Source of the DNA: Hyposmocoma kahamanoa
Lineage: Eukaryota > Arthropoda > Insecta > Lepidoptera > Cosmopterigidae
Direction of reading: 5' to 3'
DNA: 64,000 nt
Assembly (NCBI RefSeq): GCF_003589595.1
Contig: NW_020656077.1
Coordinates: forward strand, 4,523,538-4,587,537
A program made the position numbers and the translations under genes. The notes beneath the pieces were generated by a model. That model was not told the origin of the DNA. It saw nothing but the letters and a program-made list of their open reading frames with translations, and did no database searches. Shown piece by piece: positions 10,873-20,177 of the stretch; position 1 is the stretch's first letter, and every line of letters starts with the position of its first letter.

Positions 10873-12152
10873 GGGGTTAAAGTATGAAATTGCCGATTTG
10901 TACTGAAAATCTAAATTGTTTATTTTTTAAATTTTTAACAAATTTATTTAATCAAAATAGTTGCCATTATTATCTATACATTGCTGCCATCTAATGGGAA
11001 GGTTATTAATGCCTTTGCGATAGAACTCCGACGATCTAGACTGCACAAACTGTGTGAAAGCATTTTGTACTGCCTCCTGGGAAGAAAACTTCTTGTCACG
11101 TAGATAATTGTCCAAATCACGAAAAAAATGGTAGTCCGTTGGAGCAAGGTCTGGTGAATACGGAGGATGACGAATGGTTTCTAACTGCAGTTCCTGAAGG
11201 GTCAAAATGGTTTCTCGGGCTGTGTGAGGTCTCGCTTTGTCGTGGAGCAATAATGGTGAAGATCGATTCATGAGTCGGAGCTGTTTTACTGCTAGTTTTG
11301 TCAACATGGTTCGGAGTTCGGCACAATAGACATCTGCCGTTATTGCTTGACCAGATCGGAGAAAACTATAGTGAATAACACCATGCTGACACCACCAAAC
11401 AGTTACCATTACCTTTTTATTGGTAAGTTTTGCTTTAGGACACTGTTGTGGCATTTGACCTGGGGTCAGCCATTGCATTTTTCTTTTCCGGTTATCATAA
11501 AGAATCCACTTTTCATCACATGTTACAATTCGATCCAATATTCCTTCATTTCTGTACCGGTTCAACAAGGCAACACAAGTTTCAACACGCGTTTCTTTCT
11601 GCAGATCAGTCAAATCATGAGGCACCCATTTTTCGTATTTTTTTATTTTATTGATTTGACGCAAGTGAGTCAATATTGTGGGTAAGGTAACGTTAAACCA
11701 TGCCGCTAATTCCTGGGTAGTTTGACTAGGATCGGCTTCCACTATCTCTCTTAATTCATCGTTATTCACCTGTGTGGGCGGTCTTCCTTGTGGCTCGTTC
11801 TTTAAGTCGAAATTTCCATCACGAAAGCGTTTAAACCAAAATCGCACGGTGCGTTCATTAGTAGACCCCTCTCCAAACGCAGCATTGATATTGCGGGCTG
11901 TTTCTGCCGCGTTAGTTCCGCGTCGGAACTCGTATTCAAAAATCACTCGAATTTTCGCAGTATCCATCTTTCTTGTCTAAATTGAATAACAAAAACAATT
12001 GAAAGTCGATATTCAAATGTTTCAAATTTAAAAAAAAAAAAATCACAGAAACCATTTGAAAAAAGTTTCATTCGAAAACCTCAAACCATGAAGATTCTAT
12101 GAAAATTCAAAGAACCTATTGCAATAAAACGGCAATTTCATACTTTAACCCC
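10873..12152 (-). mobile_element. Complete mariner element, 1280 bp, TA target duplication
   Basis: Inverted terminal repeats start GGGGTTAAAGTATGAAATTG and are identical over at least 23 bp at both ends. TA dinucleotides flank them (10871-10872 and 12153-12154). The length and single transposase gene are standard for mariner. It is nested in the hAT-like element, so it inserted later. Confidence 0.93.
10948..11967 (-). CDS. Mariner transposase, DD34D, uninterrupted, 339 aa
   Basis: A cut-and-paste transposase that binds the element ends and inserts at TA. It has an N-terminal pair of helix-turn-helix regions (about 1-110), the WVPHDL linker (114-119), and catalytic aspartates at Asp151 (VTCDEKWILYDN), Asp243 (LLHDKARPH) and Asp278 (YSPDLAPTDYHFF), with 34 residues between the last two as expected. 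It ends NGNYFD like the cecropia/Hsmar1-type mariners, which it most resembles from memory. Unlike the human SETMAR-domesticated copy, the third position is still Asp. There is no stop or frameshift, so this copy may be, or recently was, active. Subfamily assignment is by recall only. Confidence 0.95.
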   Translation of the reverse strand: MDTAKIRVIFEYEFRRGTNAAETARNINAAFGEGSTNERTVRFWFKRFRDGNFDLKNEPQGRPPTQVNNDELREIVEADPSQTTQELAAWFNVTLPTILTHLRQINKIKKYEKWVPHDLTDLQKETRVETCVALLNRYRNEGILDRIVTCDEKWILYDNRKRKMQWLTPGQMPQQCPKAKLTNKKVMVTVWWCQHGVIHYSFLRSGQAITADVYCAELRTMLTKLAVKQLRLMNRSSPLLLHDKARPHTARETILTLQELQLETIRHPPYSPDLAPTDYHFFRDLDNYLRDKKFSSQEAVQNAFTQFVQSRSSEFYRKGINNLPIRWQQCIDNNGNYFD

Positions 12153-12782
12153 TAATATTAATATAGTAGAAAATACTAGAATAAGATAGTTTAGCCCTTT
12201 ATTTTACTGGTTAATAAAAAATGTTGATTACTTAAAAAAAATAAGACTTTAATTTTTAATACACTTCAAATACTAAAATTATAGTCCTTCCAGTAAAATG
12301 AGCTTATTATATAACATTCTTTTGTAATAAAAGACCTTATCGATTAAATTAAATAATGAAAACGCACGTCAGTATATGAAATTGCGACTGCCTTAATTGA
12401 TTTTACGAGACGGATTTCCGTTGGTAATCGATCAAATTGATGAATGGCAAGACAAATGAAAATGTTACTGCTGACAAAATATGGTGAAATCTTATTAATC
12501 AGGAAAGGTTTCGCAAAAATTTCACAAATTTGAAATTTTTGAGATTTGTTTATTATTTCTCGGATATCTAACTCTGCTACTCTGCATATTTGGATATCAT
12601 ATTAGGTGGAATAAGCTAGACCGTCCTCGAAAGCAACGAACTCATACGTATGACCAAGTCTAGGTTTTTGTAAAGACAGCGCACTGTTAATTCTTTGTTT
12701 TATATATTTTTTAGTATTACTCGTACTACATATCCGGCGATGTATGTAATTATTTGTTCGTATATTTTTTTATGTATAATTA

Positions 12783-12833
12783 CACGTTGCCTCGAATATC
12801 CGAATATAGCATTCGGATATTCGAGGCAACGTG
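12783..12833. repeat. Perfect hairpin, 23 bp arms and 5 bp loop
   Basis: Arms 12783-12805 and 12811-12833 are perfect complements (containing GCCTCGAATATCCGAAT) around a 5 bp loop. It lies inside the hAT-like element. It could be a MITE core or a template-switch product. Confidence 0.8.
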
Positions 12834-13360
12834 CTGCAAAAATTATCGAAATTACAGATACTACTGATAATAATAGATACTACAAAACTGAAAAAAAAAT
12901 CGAAACTTTACTAAACGACATAACAAAAGAGTTACAGAATATTTTTATAATATTGTTATGGTCACAATAATTTTCGTCACTTTGTTTTCAAAATCGACAA
13001 ACAGTGTTGCCGATCTATACATCTCTAAATGTTAAATTTGGCCAAAGAAATGTACAAGCGGCCGTACCACGAAACTGAATACATTATACAAAAGTGCGTT
13101 CGTTCAATATTCATGGCGTATTAACAAAGGATCACAAATATATCACACCAAGTAAAAGCCGCAATGTATTACAAATAATGAGGCTACACTCGGTTGCATA
13201 TTTGTTTTCTCGAAACTCATAAAACCAAAATAATTGTTTTAAAAATCAAATTATGCATCTTCTGATTACAAAATCACTTGCATGTGGAAGGAAACGTCCC
13301 TGTTTACCCGTTCACCCACAGTAATGGTGCTTTTGCAGTTTATAATGGCACAATGGCTCC

Positions 13361-13575
13361 AACTGCCTCTGTGGAACGGCTACCATGCCACGCAGAGGTC
13401 CCGGGTTCGATTCCCGGGCTGGGAGAAATATTTGTATGGCCTACATTTGTTTCTCTCGTGAGTTTGGGTGTAATTTGTGGTTGTCTATGTGTGTGTCCAT
13501 GGCACCCGTGGCATAGGGTTTCCCTAGTACGGGGCTATGTTGAGTGAGTGCGTCATTATTATATTATTATTAATT
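13361..13575 (+). mobile_element. tRNA-headed SINE, family S1
   Basis: The head (AACTGCCTCTGTGG...) resembles a tRNA, with a B box GGTTCGATTCCCGG. The body contains TTTGTATGGCCTACATTT and TTTGGGTGTAATTTGTGG, and the tail is ATT-rich. It is nested in the hAT-like element. A fuller copy is at 62949-63171. Confidence 0.8.
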
Positions 13576-14980
13576 ATGCATTTTTTCGCGTTTTCGACTG
13601 GTTTTATGTCAGATAACGATCGAGCACGTTCTGAAGTGTAGCAGCGGCAAGTAAGTGAATTTCACTTACTTTGGGCACGCGAAGTACGTATACTTGCGGC
13701 GTCTATCTAGGTATATGTCTGTGGCCGCACCTCTTAATGGTGCAGCGACGTATTTTTATCAATACTTAATTGTTCTCACTGTTCATATTTTTGTCCATTT
13801 CATTACAATTCATGCGAATAATTCACTAAAACATTTGGCCAAACATTGGTTTTGACATTTGATGTAGTTCTCTTTGACAACCGGACAGTTATCAAAGGGT
13901 ACTACAAAAAAGGCAAAATGACGACAGTTGAGATTTAAGATGACGTTACGTATTTTCGATTCCTGTGTTTGACATAAATAAATGTATAGCGCTATCTCTT
14001 TTGGCTTTCGACGGCACGCAGTAGTTAAACAAAGACAATTTTTTTTTATGTTTTCAACGTCTAAATGCATCATATACATACTTACACTATGAAAACTTTT
14101 TTCCATCCTCCAAGTATACATAAAATGTTATGTATGAGAATGGAAAAAAATGTAAGAAAGGAGATGCCCTAACTACTGAATCAACGTGCATATAACCAAA
14201 ATTTGAATGTTATTAATGGCGAATTTCTTTAGTGTTGTACCATAATCTATCGATAAGTCATTATGCAAATGTATGGCTTGAAAGTTGAAACTGTTTTTTT
14301 CTTTCTTTCTTTAGTTTACTGTAGCCAAAGTATGCCTAAACAAACACAAGTCTAATAATTTAGTCACGAGTGGTATATTATTATAAATGTCAACACACAT
14401 TTTTAAACTTTTTTAAAATTTATTTTCAAAATTACAACTGGTAACTTATTTATCTTATCTCAAAATAATCGTTATCCAATAATCATCAAATATACAAACA
14501 AATAGGCAATCTAAAGCATCAAAAGCAAAATTTGCAAAGTCGAATTACATGAAATATTTGGGTTATTGTGTGATTTATAGACAAAAAAATAACACACGGC
14601 TGGGCAATGTAACATTCGATTGATTTGCACTTTTTGTAAAGCCGCATCCCTTAATTCCGCATTTCTTTTTTTTACTCACTATCAATATTTTTGTCCAATT
14701 TAATTATAATACATGCGAATAATTCAATAGTACATTTGGGAAAACATTTGTTTTGACATTTGATGTACTTCCCTTTGACAACGGTATCATGTACCTCATG
14801 TACTGCGAAATGGACACGGTTGGTATTTAAGATGATGTTACAAACAACGACAATAACATGTTTATGGTTTCAATATCGAAATGCATCATATACAGTCCAC
14901 AGTCCAGTAACATGTCCTTTAGTTTCCATAGTCTAAGGATTTATATCTGTCAATATAACATGTCCTTTGGTTTCCATAGT

Positions 14981-15638
14981 CTTAGGCAATTATCACACTG
15001 CACCGCGCCCCGCAACGGAGCGCGTGACACAGATCTGCGCCAACGCGCGGTTATCTACGCGGGGGCAGCGGTCTAGCGGCCCCGGGTCACTTAAAGAAGT
15101 AGCTTCGTAGTTGATTGCCGTAGTAATTGTTTAAGTAGCCGAGGTCCTTCTTTGAAAAGAATGGTTAATAATACAGAACTCATTCAGGACGCTGCAGTTA
15201 TACTGTATATTTGGTTTTTCTTTACTCTAATAAAAAGACACCGAAGGTATTGGATACATCCTTTTTTACGAACCAGATCGATAAATGGATAATTTCAACT
15301 TCATTACAAAGATTTAAGAAAATATGAAGATAAATTTGGTTGATTTTTAATAGCAAATATATATTTATCGACGTCGAGATCTATTGAATAAAACTGAACA
15401 TGTCCTTAAGATTAAAAATCTGCGCGGCAGTGCGAAGCGCAGTGTACCATACCCTGCTGTTCCTCCTTGGCGCGAGACGCGGTAAAACCGCGCGCGTCTC
15501 GCTTCCGCGCGGAAAAGCGTTATCAGTGTGTTCGACGGCGCGTGTTTTCCGTACAAACTGAGATACTTCAGTACAACGTTAAAAAACGCGACTCCGCGCT
15601 CCGTTGCGGGGCTCGTTGCAGTGTGATAATCGCCTAAG
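14981..15638. mobile_element. GC-rich TIR element, ~660 bp
   Basis: Inverted ends of about 45 bp start CTTAGGC[A/G]ATTATCACACTG and continue into CCCCGCAACGGAGCGCG. The interior is much richer in G+C than its surroundings. No transposase is visible. A short block just left of it (TTTCCATAGTCT[A/T]AGG) is duplicated at about 14926-14941 and 14970-14986. No clear target duplication was found. Confidence 0.7.
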
Positions 15639-16299
15639 AAAATAACCCCGTAATGCCTAGCGTGTCCACATGGACACCAAAATGGGGTAATGCCAGCCAA
15701 CATAATGGCATTAGTTAATGTTTTTTGTTATAGTAACTCTTTAAAGTTCGTTTCTTTTTTTTCTTATTCTTTGCCACTATGGCGTCCAGCCTTTTCAGCA
15801 ATCATGATTCCGGTGACGTTTGAGATTTAAAGTTTGTACAAATGTAGTGATGTAAAATCGAATGAGAATAAATCGATTGAAATCTCTTATCCAGATAATT
15901 TGTGACATAGAGAGTATCGATTTATAATTCAAGAACAAATAATAAACAAAATAGAAAGGATATACAATTATTATGGTATTAACTTACCAAGAACACTACA
16001 CAACAAATAAAAAAATCAACAACAACCAAATAAAAAGTCACAACAAAGTGTAATATTAACTGCAACGAAACGAAATTTTAACAATTTCTCCAAAACCTTA
16101 GAATAATAACGCATAGAAGGATAGTTTCATATCAAACGAACTGTCACAAGTGAGGCAAAAACCAAATTCATGTAGGCGTAAGCAACTTGTAACTACGCTC
16201 GTCGGCACGCACACAAATATACAAATAATGATGCCATGGAATAACATTTCCCTCAAAAGTGGGGAAATTGTATCTTGCTTAACTCATCATTAAGTTAAA
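15639..16299. other. Intergenic, nothing recognised
   Basis: AT-rich sequence without protein homology or clear repeat structure. Confidence 0.4.
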
Positions 16300-16366
16300 G
16301 GTGCCTACAGATTTGCCCGACAATGTCGATCAGGTGCCTACAGATATGCTCGGTTTTGTCGATGAA
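16300..16366. repeat. 33 bp imperfect direct repeat, two units
   Basis: Two adjacent units begin AGGTGCCTACAGAT and end in TGTCGAT. They lie directly before the ~99 bp array. Confidence 0.6.
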
Positions 16367-16370
16367 AAAC

Positions 16371-16955
16371 GAATATAGCACTTATTTGTAAATCCAAGAT
16401 GGCGGACACGATTTTTCAAAATATGCTATATGGGTATCCTTTTCGAGGTATTTGGGGATGCTCATTACGAATATGGCACTCATTTCTAAATCCAAGATGG
16501 CGGACACGAGTTTTCANNNNNNNNNNCGAGTTTTCAAATAAATGCAATATGGGTATCATTTTCGAGGTACTTGGGGGTGCTCATGACGAATATGGCACTA
16601 ATTTCTAAATCCAAGATGGCGGACACGATTTTTTCAAAAAAATGCTATGTGGGTATCATTTTCGAGGTATTTGGGGATGATCAATGTGAATATGGCACTA
16701 TTTGTAAATCCAAGATGGCGGGCACGATTTTTCAAATAATGGCAAGTTGGGTATCGTTTTCGAGGTATTTGGGGGTGCTCATTACGAATATTGCTTTTGT
16801 TTGAACTGTCGTGTTTGCCATCTTGGATTTAGAAACGAGTCCCATATTTGTATTGAACATTCCCAAACATCTCGAAAACGATACCCAACTTGCCATTATT
16901 CGAAAAATCGCGCCCGCCATCTTGGATTTAGAAATAAGTGCCATATTCGAAACCT
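16371..16955. repeat. ~99 bp tandem array with an inverted terminal portion
   Basis: Four direct units start near 16371, 16469, 16588 and 16688, and a partial one near 16786. Each contains AAATCCAAGATGGCGG, CGAGGTATTTGGGG and GAATATGGCAC. From about 16805 to 16955 the same unit returns in reverse orientation (CCATCTTGGATTTAGAAA, CTCGAAAACGATACCC). Short open frames across it merely translate the repeat and are not genes. A 10 bp N gap sits in the second unit. Confidence 0.85.
16517..16526. other. Assembly gap (10 N)
   Basis: Ten undetermined bases inside the tandem array. The 10 bases before the gap (CGAGTTTTCA) are repeated directly after it, which suggests the contig ends overlap rather than flank missing sequence. 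Confidence 0.98.
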
Positions 16956-16974
16956 AAAACCGAAAATGCCATAA

Positions 16975-18470
16975 GCAAACATTAAAGAAAATAACTGTTA
17001 AAATAGATTAAAAAATCGCTTAAGAATGCTCCCCTTTTAAGAAAATAAAATATTTTAATATAAAATATTTCGCTTGAGTTACGAAAAGAAAGACATATAA
17101 TAAGCTATCAAAGTTGTACTGGTGGTGCCAACACTATAGTAGAAACAAATATATACTGTAAATTTGTTGCAATATGTGCTCCAATTCAAATAAAATTAAT
17201 ATAAATAATTATTCAATAAAGCATGAACGCAGAGCCGTTAAAAGTATTATAAAATAATTAAGTGTCCCAATCACTTACAGGAGTTAACGAAAACATTTAA
17301 TGTTTATTCAAGTAAATATTAGTTCAAGATGCGCAAATAAATCGAAATTACAGGCACCACTAAAATTTACGTAATATAATTATTTTGATACAGAATAGCA
17401 AAATGGGGAGAAAAAAAATTCGTTACTTTGCAACACTTTCGTATCTTGTTGCCGCGAAATTATTTTTCTGTTTTAGTGAATATTTACATAAAAATATGAG
17501 TTGAAACGCATTACTTACTTGTGGAATGCGATGTTAGTGTCTATTTTATGTTTGTCTGTTGTATTTTTACACCCATTTACCGCACATTTCGTCATTTTTA
17601 GCAAAAAATTTTGGAGCTGTTCGCGGTGCAATATGACCTTGAGCACTAACAGCCCGCGCGCTCCTGAGACGCGTTTGGAACCCTCTAACTTGCCTCACTT
17701 AGCGTGTGCGGGCTAGGTTTCTATGCGTTATTATTCTAAGTCCAAAACCATCACGCCCCAAAACGAATAGAAAACGTACCGCATAGATGTACGCAATTGT
17801 ATTGACGAGATATACAAAATAGTTGATTCGATTTATCGATACCAGATGTTTAAAATTGAGAAAAAGTAATAATCAGTACACCAAATAAATTGATTTATTG
17901 ACTAAAGATGATAGTAATAGGATAAACAGCAAATACAGGATGGTTGACAATCTGTTTATTACTTGAACCTGAAAGAACTATAAAGTTAGATAACGTTATC
18001 TGTAAATTTAGTACTCAAATTTCAATAAAGGCAAATTGTAGAGGATATAGACCAGTAGTTCTGCATTTTACGTCAAAAGTTGGTTATATTTATTTTCATA
18101 CACGAGATCAGCTTCAGAGGACAGTTTTTCGCTCTATAAACTCTTGCAAACTTTGTTAAATTTTAAATACTACTTGTTATTGCCAGACTGACGAGAATGG
18201 ATCGCGATCTCGATCGATTTGAACTGTCTTCAAATACAATGTGTACCTACAATAATAAAACGTGTAAGTAGATTAAAATGGTTTTTTTTTTGGCAAGTCT
18301 GTTATCAAGGTTTAGAATTACTTAGATCACAAACAAATTAATGAAATCAAATTGAAATACAATTGTAACGGGCGTAGGCGTACCTAAGTGCTAGGCTTAT
18401 ACTTATAACAACTTTTAAGAAACTATAAGAAATTTTAATATAGCAAAAGAATGATGTAAATACTTCTCTT
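16975..18470. other. Intergenic, nothing recognised
   Basis: No gene or clear repeat boundary is identified. Several short frames occur by chance in AT-rich DNA. Confidence 0.4.
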
Positions 18471-18477
18471 CTTCTCC

Positions 18478-18673
18478 ACATGCTTGTGAAATTACACGCA
18501 TATGGGACTTCCCGACCTATGTCTCAGCGTGATGGGGGCAGTGGCAGGGCGGTGCCCCTCAGATCTTTGCGATTTAAAGCTCTAAGTGGCACTGCAACTG
18601 TTACGGACAGGCGTGTACCTTATCATCAGGCGCACGACCCGTTCGTCCGTCCACTTGATATTATAAAAAAAAA
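18478..18673 (+). mobile_element. Retroposon family R copy
   Basis: Shares a body with six other copies in this window: TGGGACTT..CGACC..ATGTCTCAG, then CAGATCTTTGCGATTTAAAG, then GCACGACCCGTTCGTCC, ending in an A-rich tail. It is 5'-truncated. The family is probably a SINE or the 3' end of a non-LTR retrotransposon; I could not classify it. Confidence 0.75.
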
Positions 18674-20003
18674 AACAGATAAGTTTTCATTCGGCACAAC
18701 AAACAAACAGCACCAATAATAAAATATTGCCAAGTTTGCGACTTTTTCACTGTTCACATTATTTTTGTTGTGTATTTGTTTGTATTTTCGAATAAATTAA
18801 TTTGGTACCTAACTTCATATAATGTATTTTTTTTATACATGCTTAATGGATCCATGTCACATGTACTGAAGGACTGTAGATCGACGAAACCGAAACCTAG
18901 AACATGGTTCTCGTTAACTAAATAAAAAGGTGAATAATGTTTTCTATTTATTGCTATATAATATAATAGTTTCCTTCCTATATCATGCTCAATGATGCAC
19001 ATAACTCTAGTTGTTTGTCTCAAATAACTTAATTATTTCATCACACTGTTTTTGCAAAAATCTAATCTCGAAAGTGACTTTTTGTGGGTTGGTTCTAGTT
19101 TGCATAACAATCCCAATTGTGTATCCCTAGTCTCTGGTTCTTGTGTGACGTGTGTTGTTATAATGCATCAATCATTGTTTTAATTTTTAATGTCTCTGTG
19201 GTTTCAATGTTATTTTTGGATTCGCTCTGGACCTTTTGGAGGGAAAAGTGTCGTTTTTATTTTGACTTTCAATTATTTTGTGAAATCTAGTTTAAAGTGG
19301 AATAGGATAGTGCTATTGTACCTTACTCGAAGATTAAAACGCGAAATTATACCAATCTCGAACTAAATACCCGTATCGGCCCGTTTTAAGGAATCCCGAG
19401 TCAATCCAAGCACGCCGCCCATTGACTTACAAATAAATGGACGACGGGTCTAATACAAAAACCACGAAAACAAAATTTTAAATTGTAATGTCATCGCAGT
19501 ATCGCGCTGTCAGTCGAACAAATGAAGACTAAAGCGGAGTGTCGCGCTCTGTCTTAGAGGATGGAAAAAAGTTTCCATAGTCTAAGCGCTCTGTATACGA
19601 TTTTAGCGCCTTACAAGTGTGGACACTTTTTAGCGCGGACCCGACGTCCATACCATTGTAAGTCAATGACGCCGCCTCAAATTGCCTCTCCTCTTTGTGG
19701 CGGGCATATTTACAGAAACATAATTAAACTTCATGTTTAGGCTGATGGCTTTGCCAAAGCCTTAATAAATTTAAAAAAAATATTTTTTTTTTTTTACTGA
19801 ATACCATGAGTACGATGAGTACTAAGTAGTCTGTGATACAACGTATTTTTCTTCCACGTATTTTTCTCATGATCATATTCATTATACATAATTAACCAAT
19901 CAAGACTGGGTTGTTAGCTTGACGCGAATCGAGAGTCACTGCTTTAAAGTTTGGCACTGTTTGTCAGAGTTTTTATATTATATTTTAGAACCTGAATAAA
20001 ATT

Positions 20004-20177
20004 ATGTGCGGCGCTGATAAGAAGTTGGGTGAGATCCGGGCGCTGATCCTAGTGGGTGGTTATGGCACACGATTGCGGCCTTTGACATTGAGCAGACCAA
20101 AACCTCTGGTGGAGTTCGCCAACAAGCCAATTTTGATGCATCAAATCGAGGCATTAGTTGATGCTGGTGTCACGCAG
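20004..20177 (+). CDS. Gmppb: Gmppb exon 1
   Basis: 58 codons, ending in phase 0 at CACGCAG|GTACCT. It carries the NTP-binding signature [13 protein letters not shown]. The ATG lies about 18 bp downstream of an in-frame TGA (CCTGAATAAA), which supports it as the start. Confidence 0.93.

Larger units (their letters stand above)
10424..13723. mobile_element. Non-autonomous hAT-like element, 3.3 kb, with 8 bp target duplication
   Basis: The left end CATAGACATATATCTAGATA and the right end (complement of CACAGACATATACCTAGATA) form inverted repeats of about 33 bp that continue into GACGCCGCAAGTA. The 8 bp GCCGCACC flanks both ends (10416-10423 and 13724-13731), which is the target duplication length of hAT elements. 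Ends beginning CA..TG also fit that superfamily. Its interior holds a foldback element, an intact mariner, a perfect hairpin and a SINE. No hAT transposase is seen, so it is non-autonomous. The paralogous repeat copy at ~14645 shows the unoccupied site. Confidence 0.8.
9940..14905. repeat. Diverged ~0.9 kb tandem duplication, copy A interrupted by a hAT-like element
   Basis: Blocks recur in the same order. Copy A: GGAGCTGCCCTATCTAC near 9998, ATCTCAAAATATTCGTTATC near 10217, then after the insertion TTTTTGTCCATTTCATTAC near 13789 and AAATGCATCATATACA near 14063. Copy B: matching blocks near 14161, 14458, 14690 and 14878. If the inserted 3.3 kb is subtracted, the offset between copies is about 0.87-0.95 kb throughout. 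The repeats are clearly diverged and have no coding capacity. Confidence 0.75.

Noticed and set aside
12695..12970. 91-codon frame inside the hAT-like element as part of a hAT transposase
   Set aside because: No hAT zinc-finger or dimerisation-domain motif is visible and the frame crosses the perfect hairpin at 12783-12833.
16399..16974. Several overlapping 69-77 codon open frames on both strands
   Set aside because: They translate the ~99 bp tandem repeat and its inverted copy, and repeat the same peptide; one crosses the N gap.
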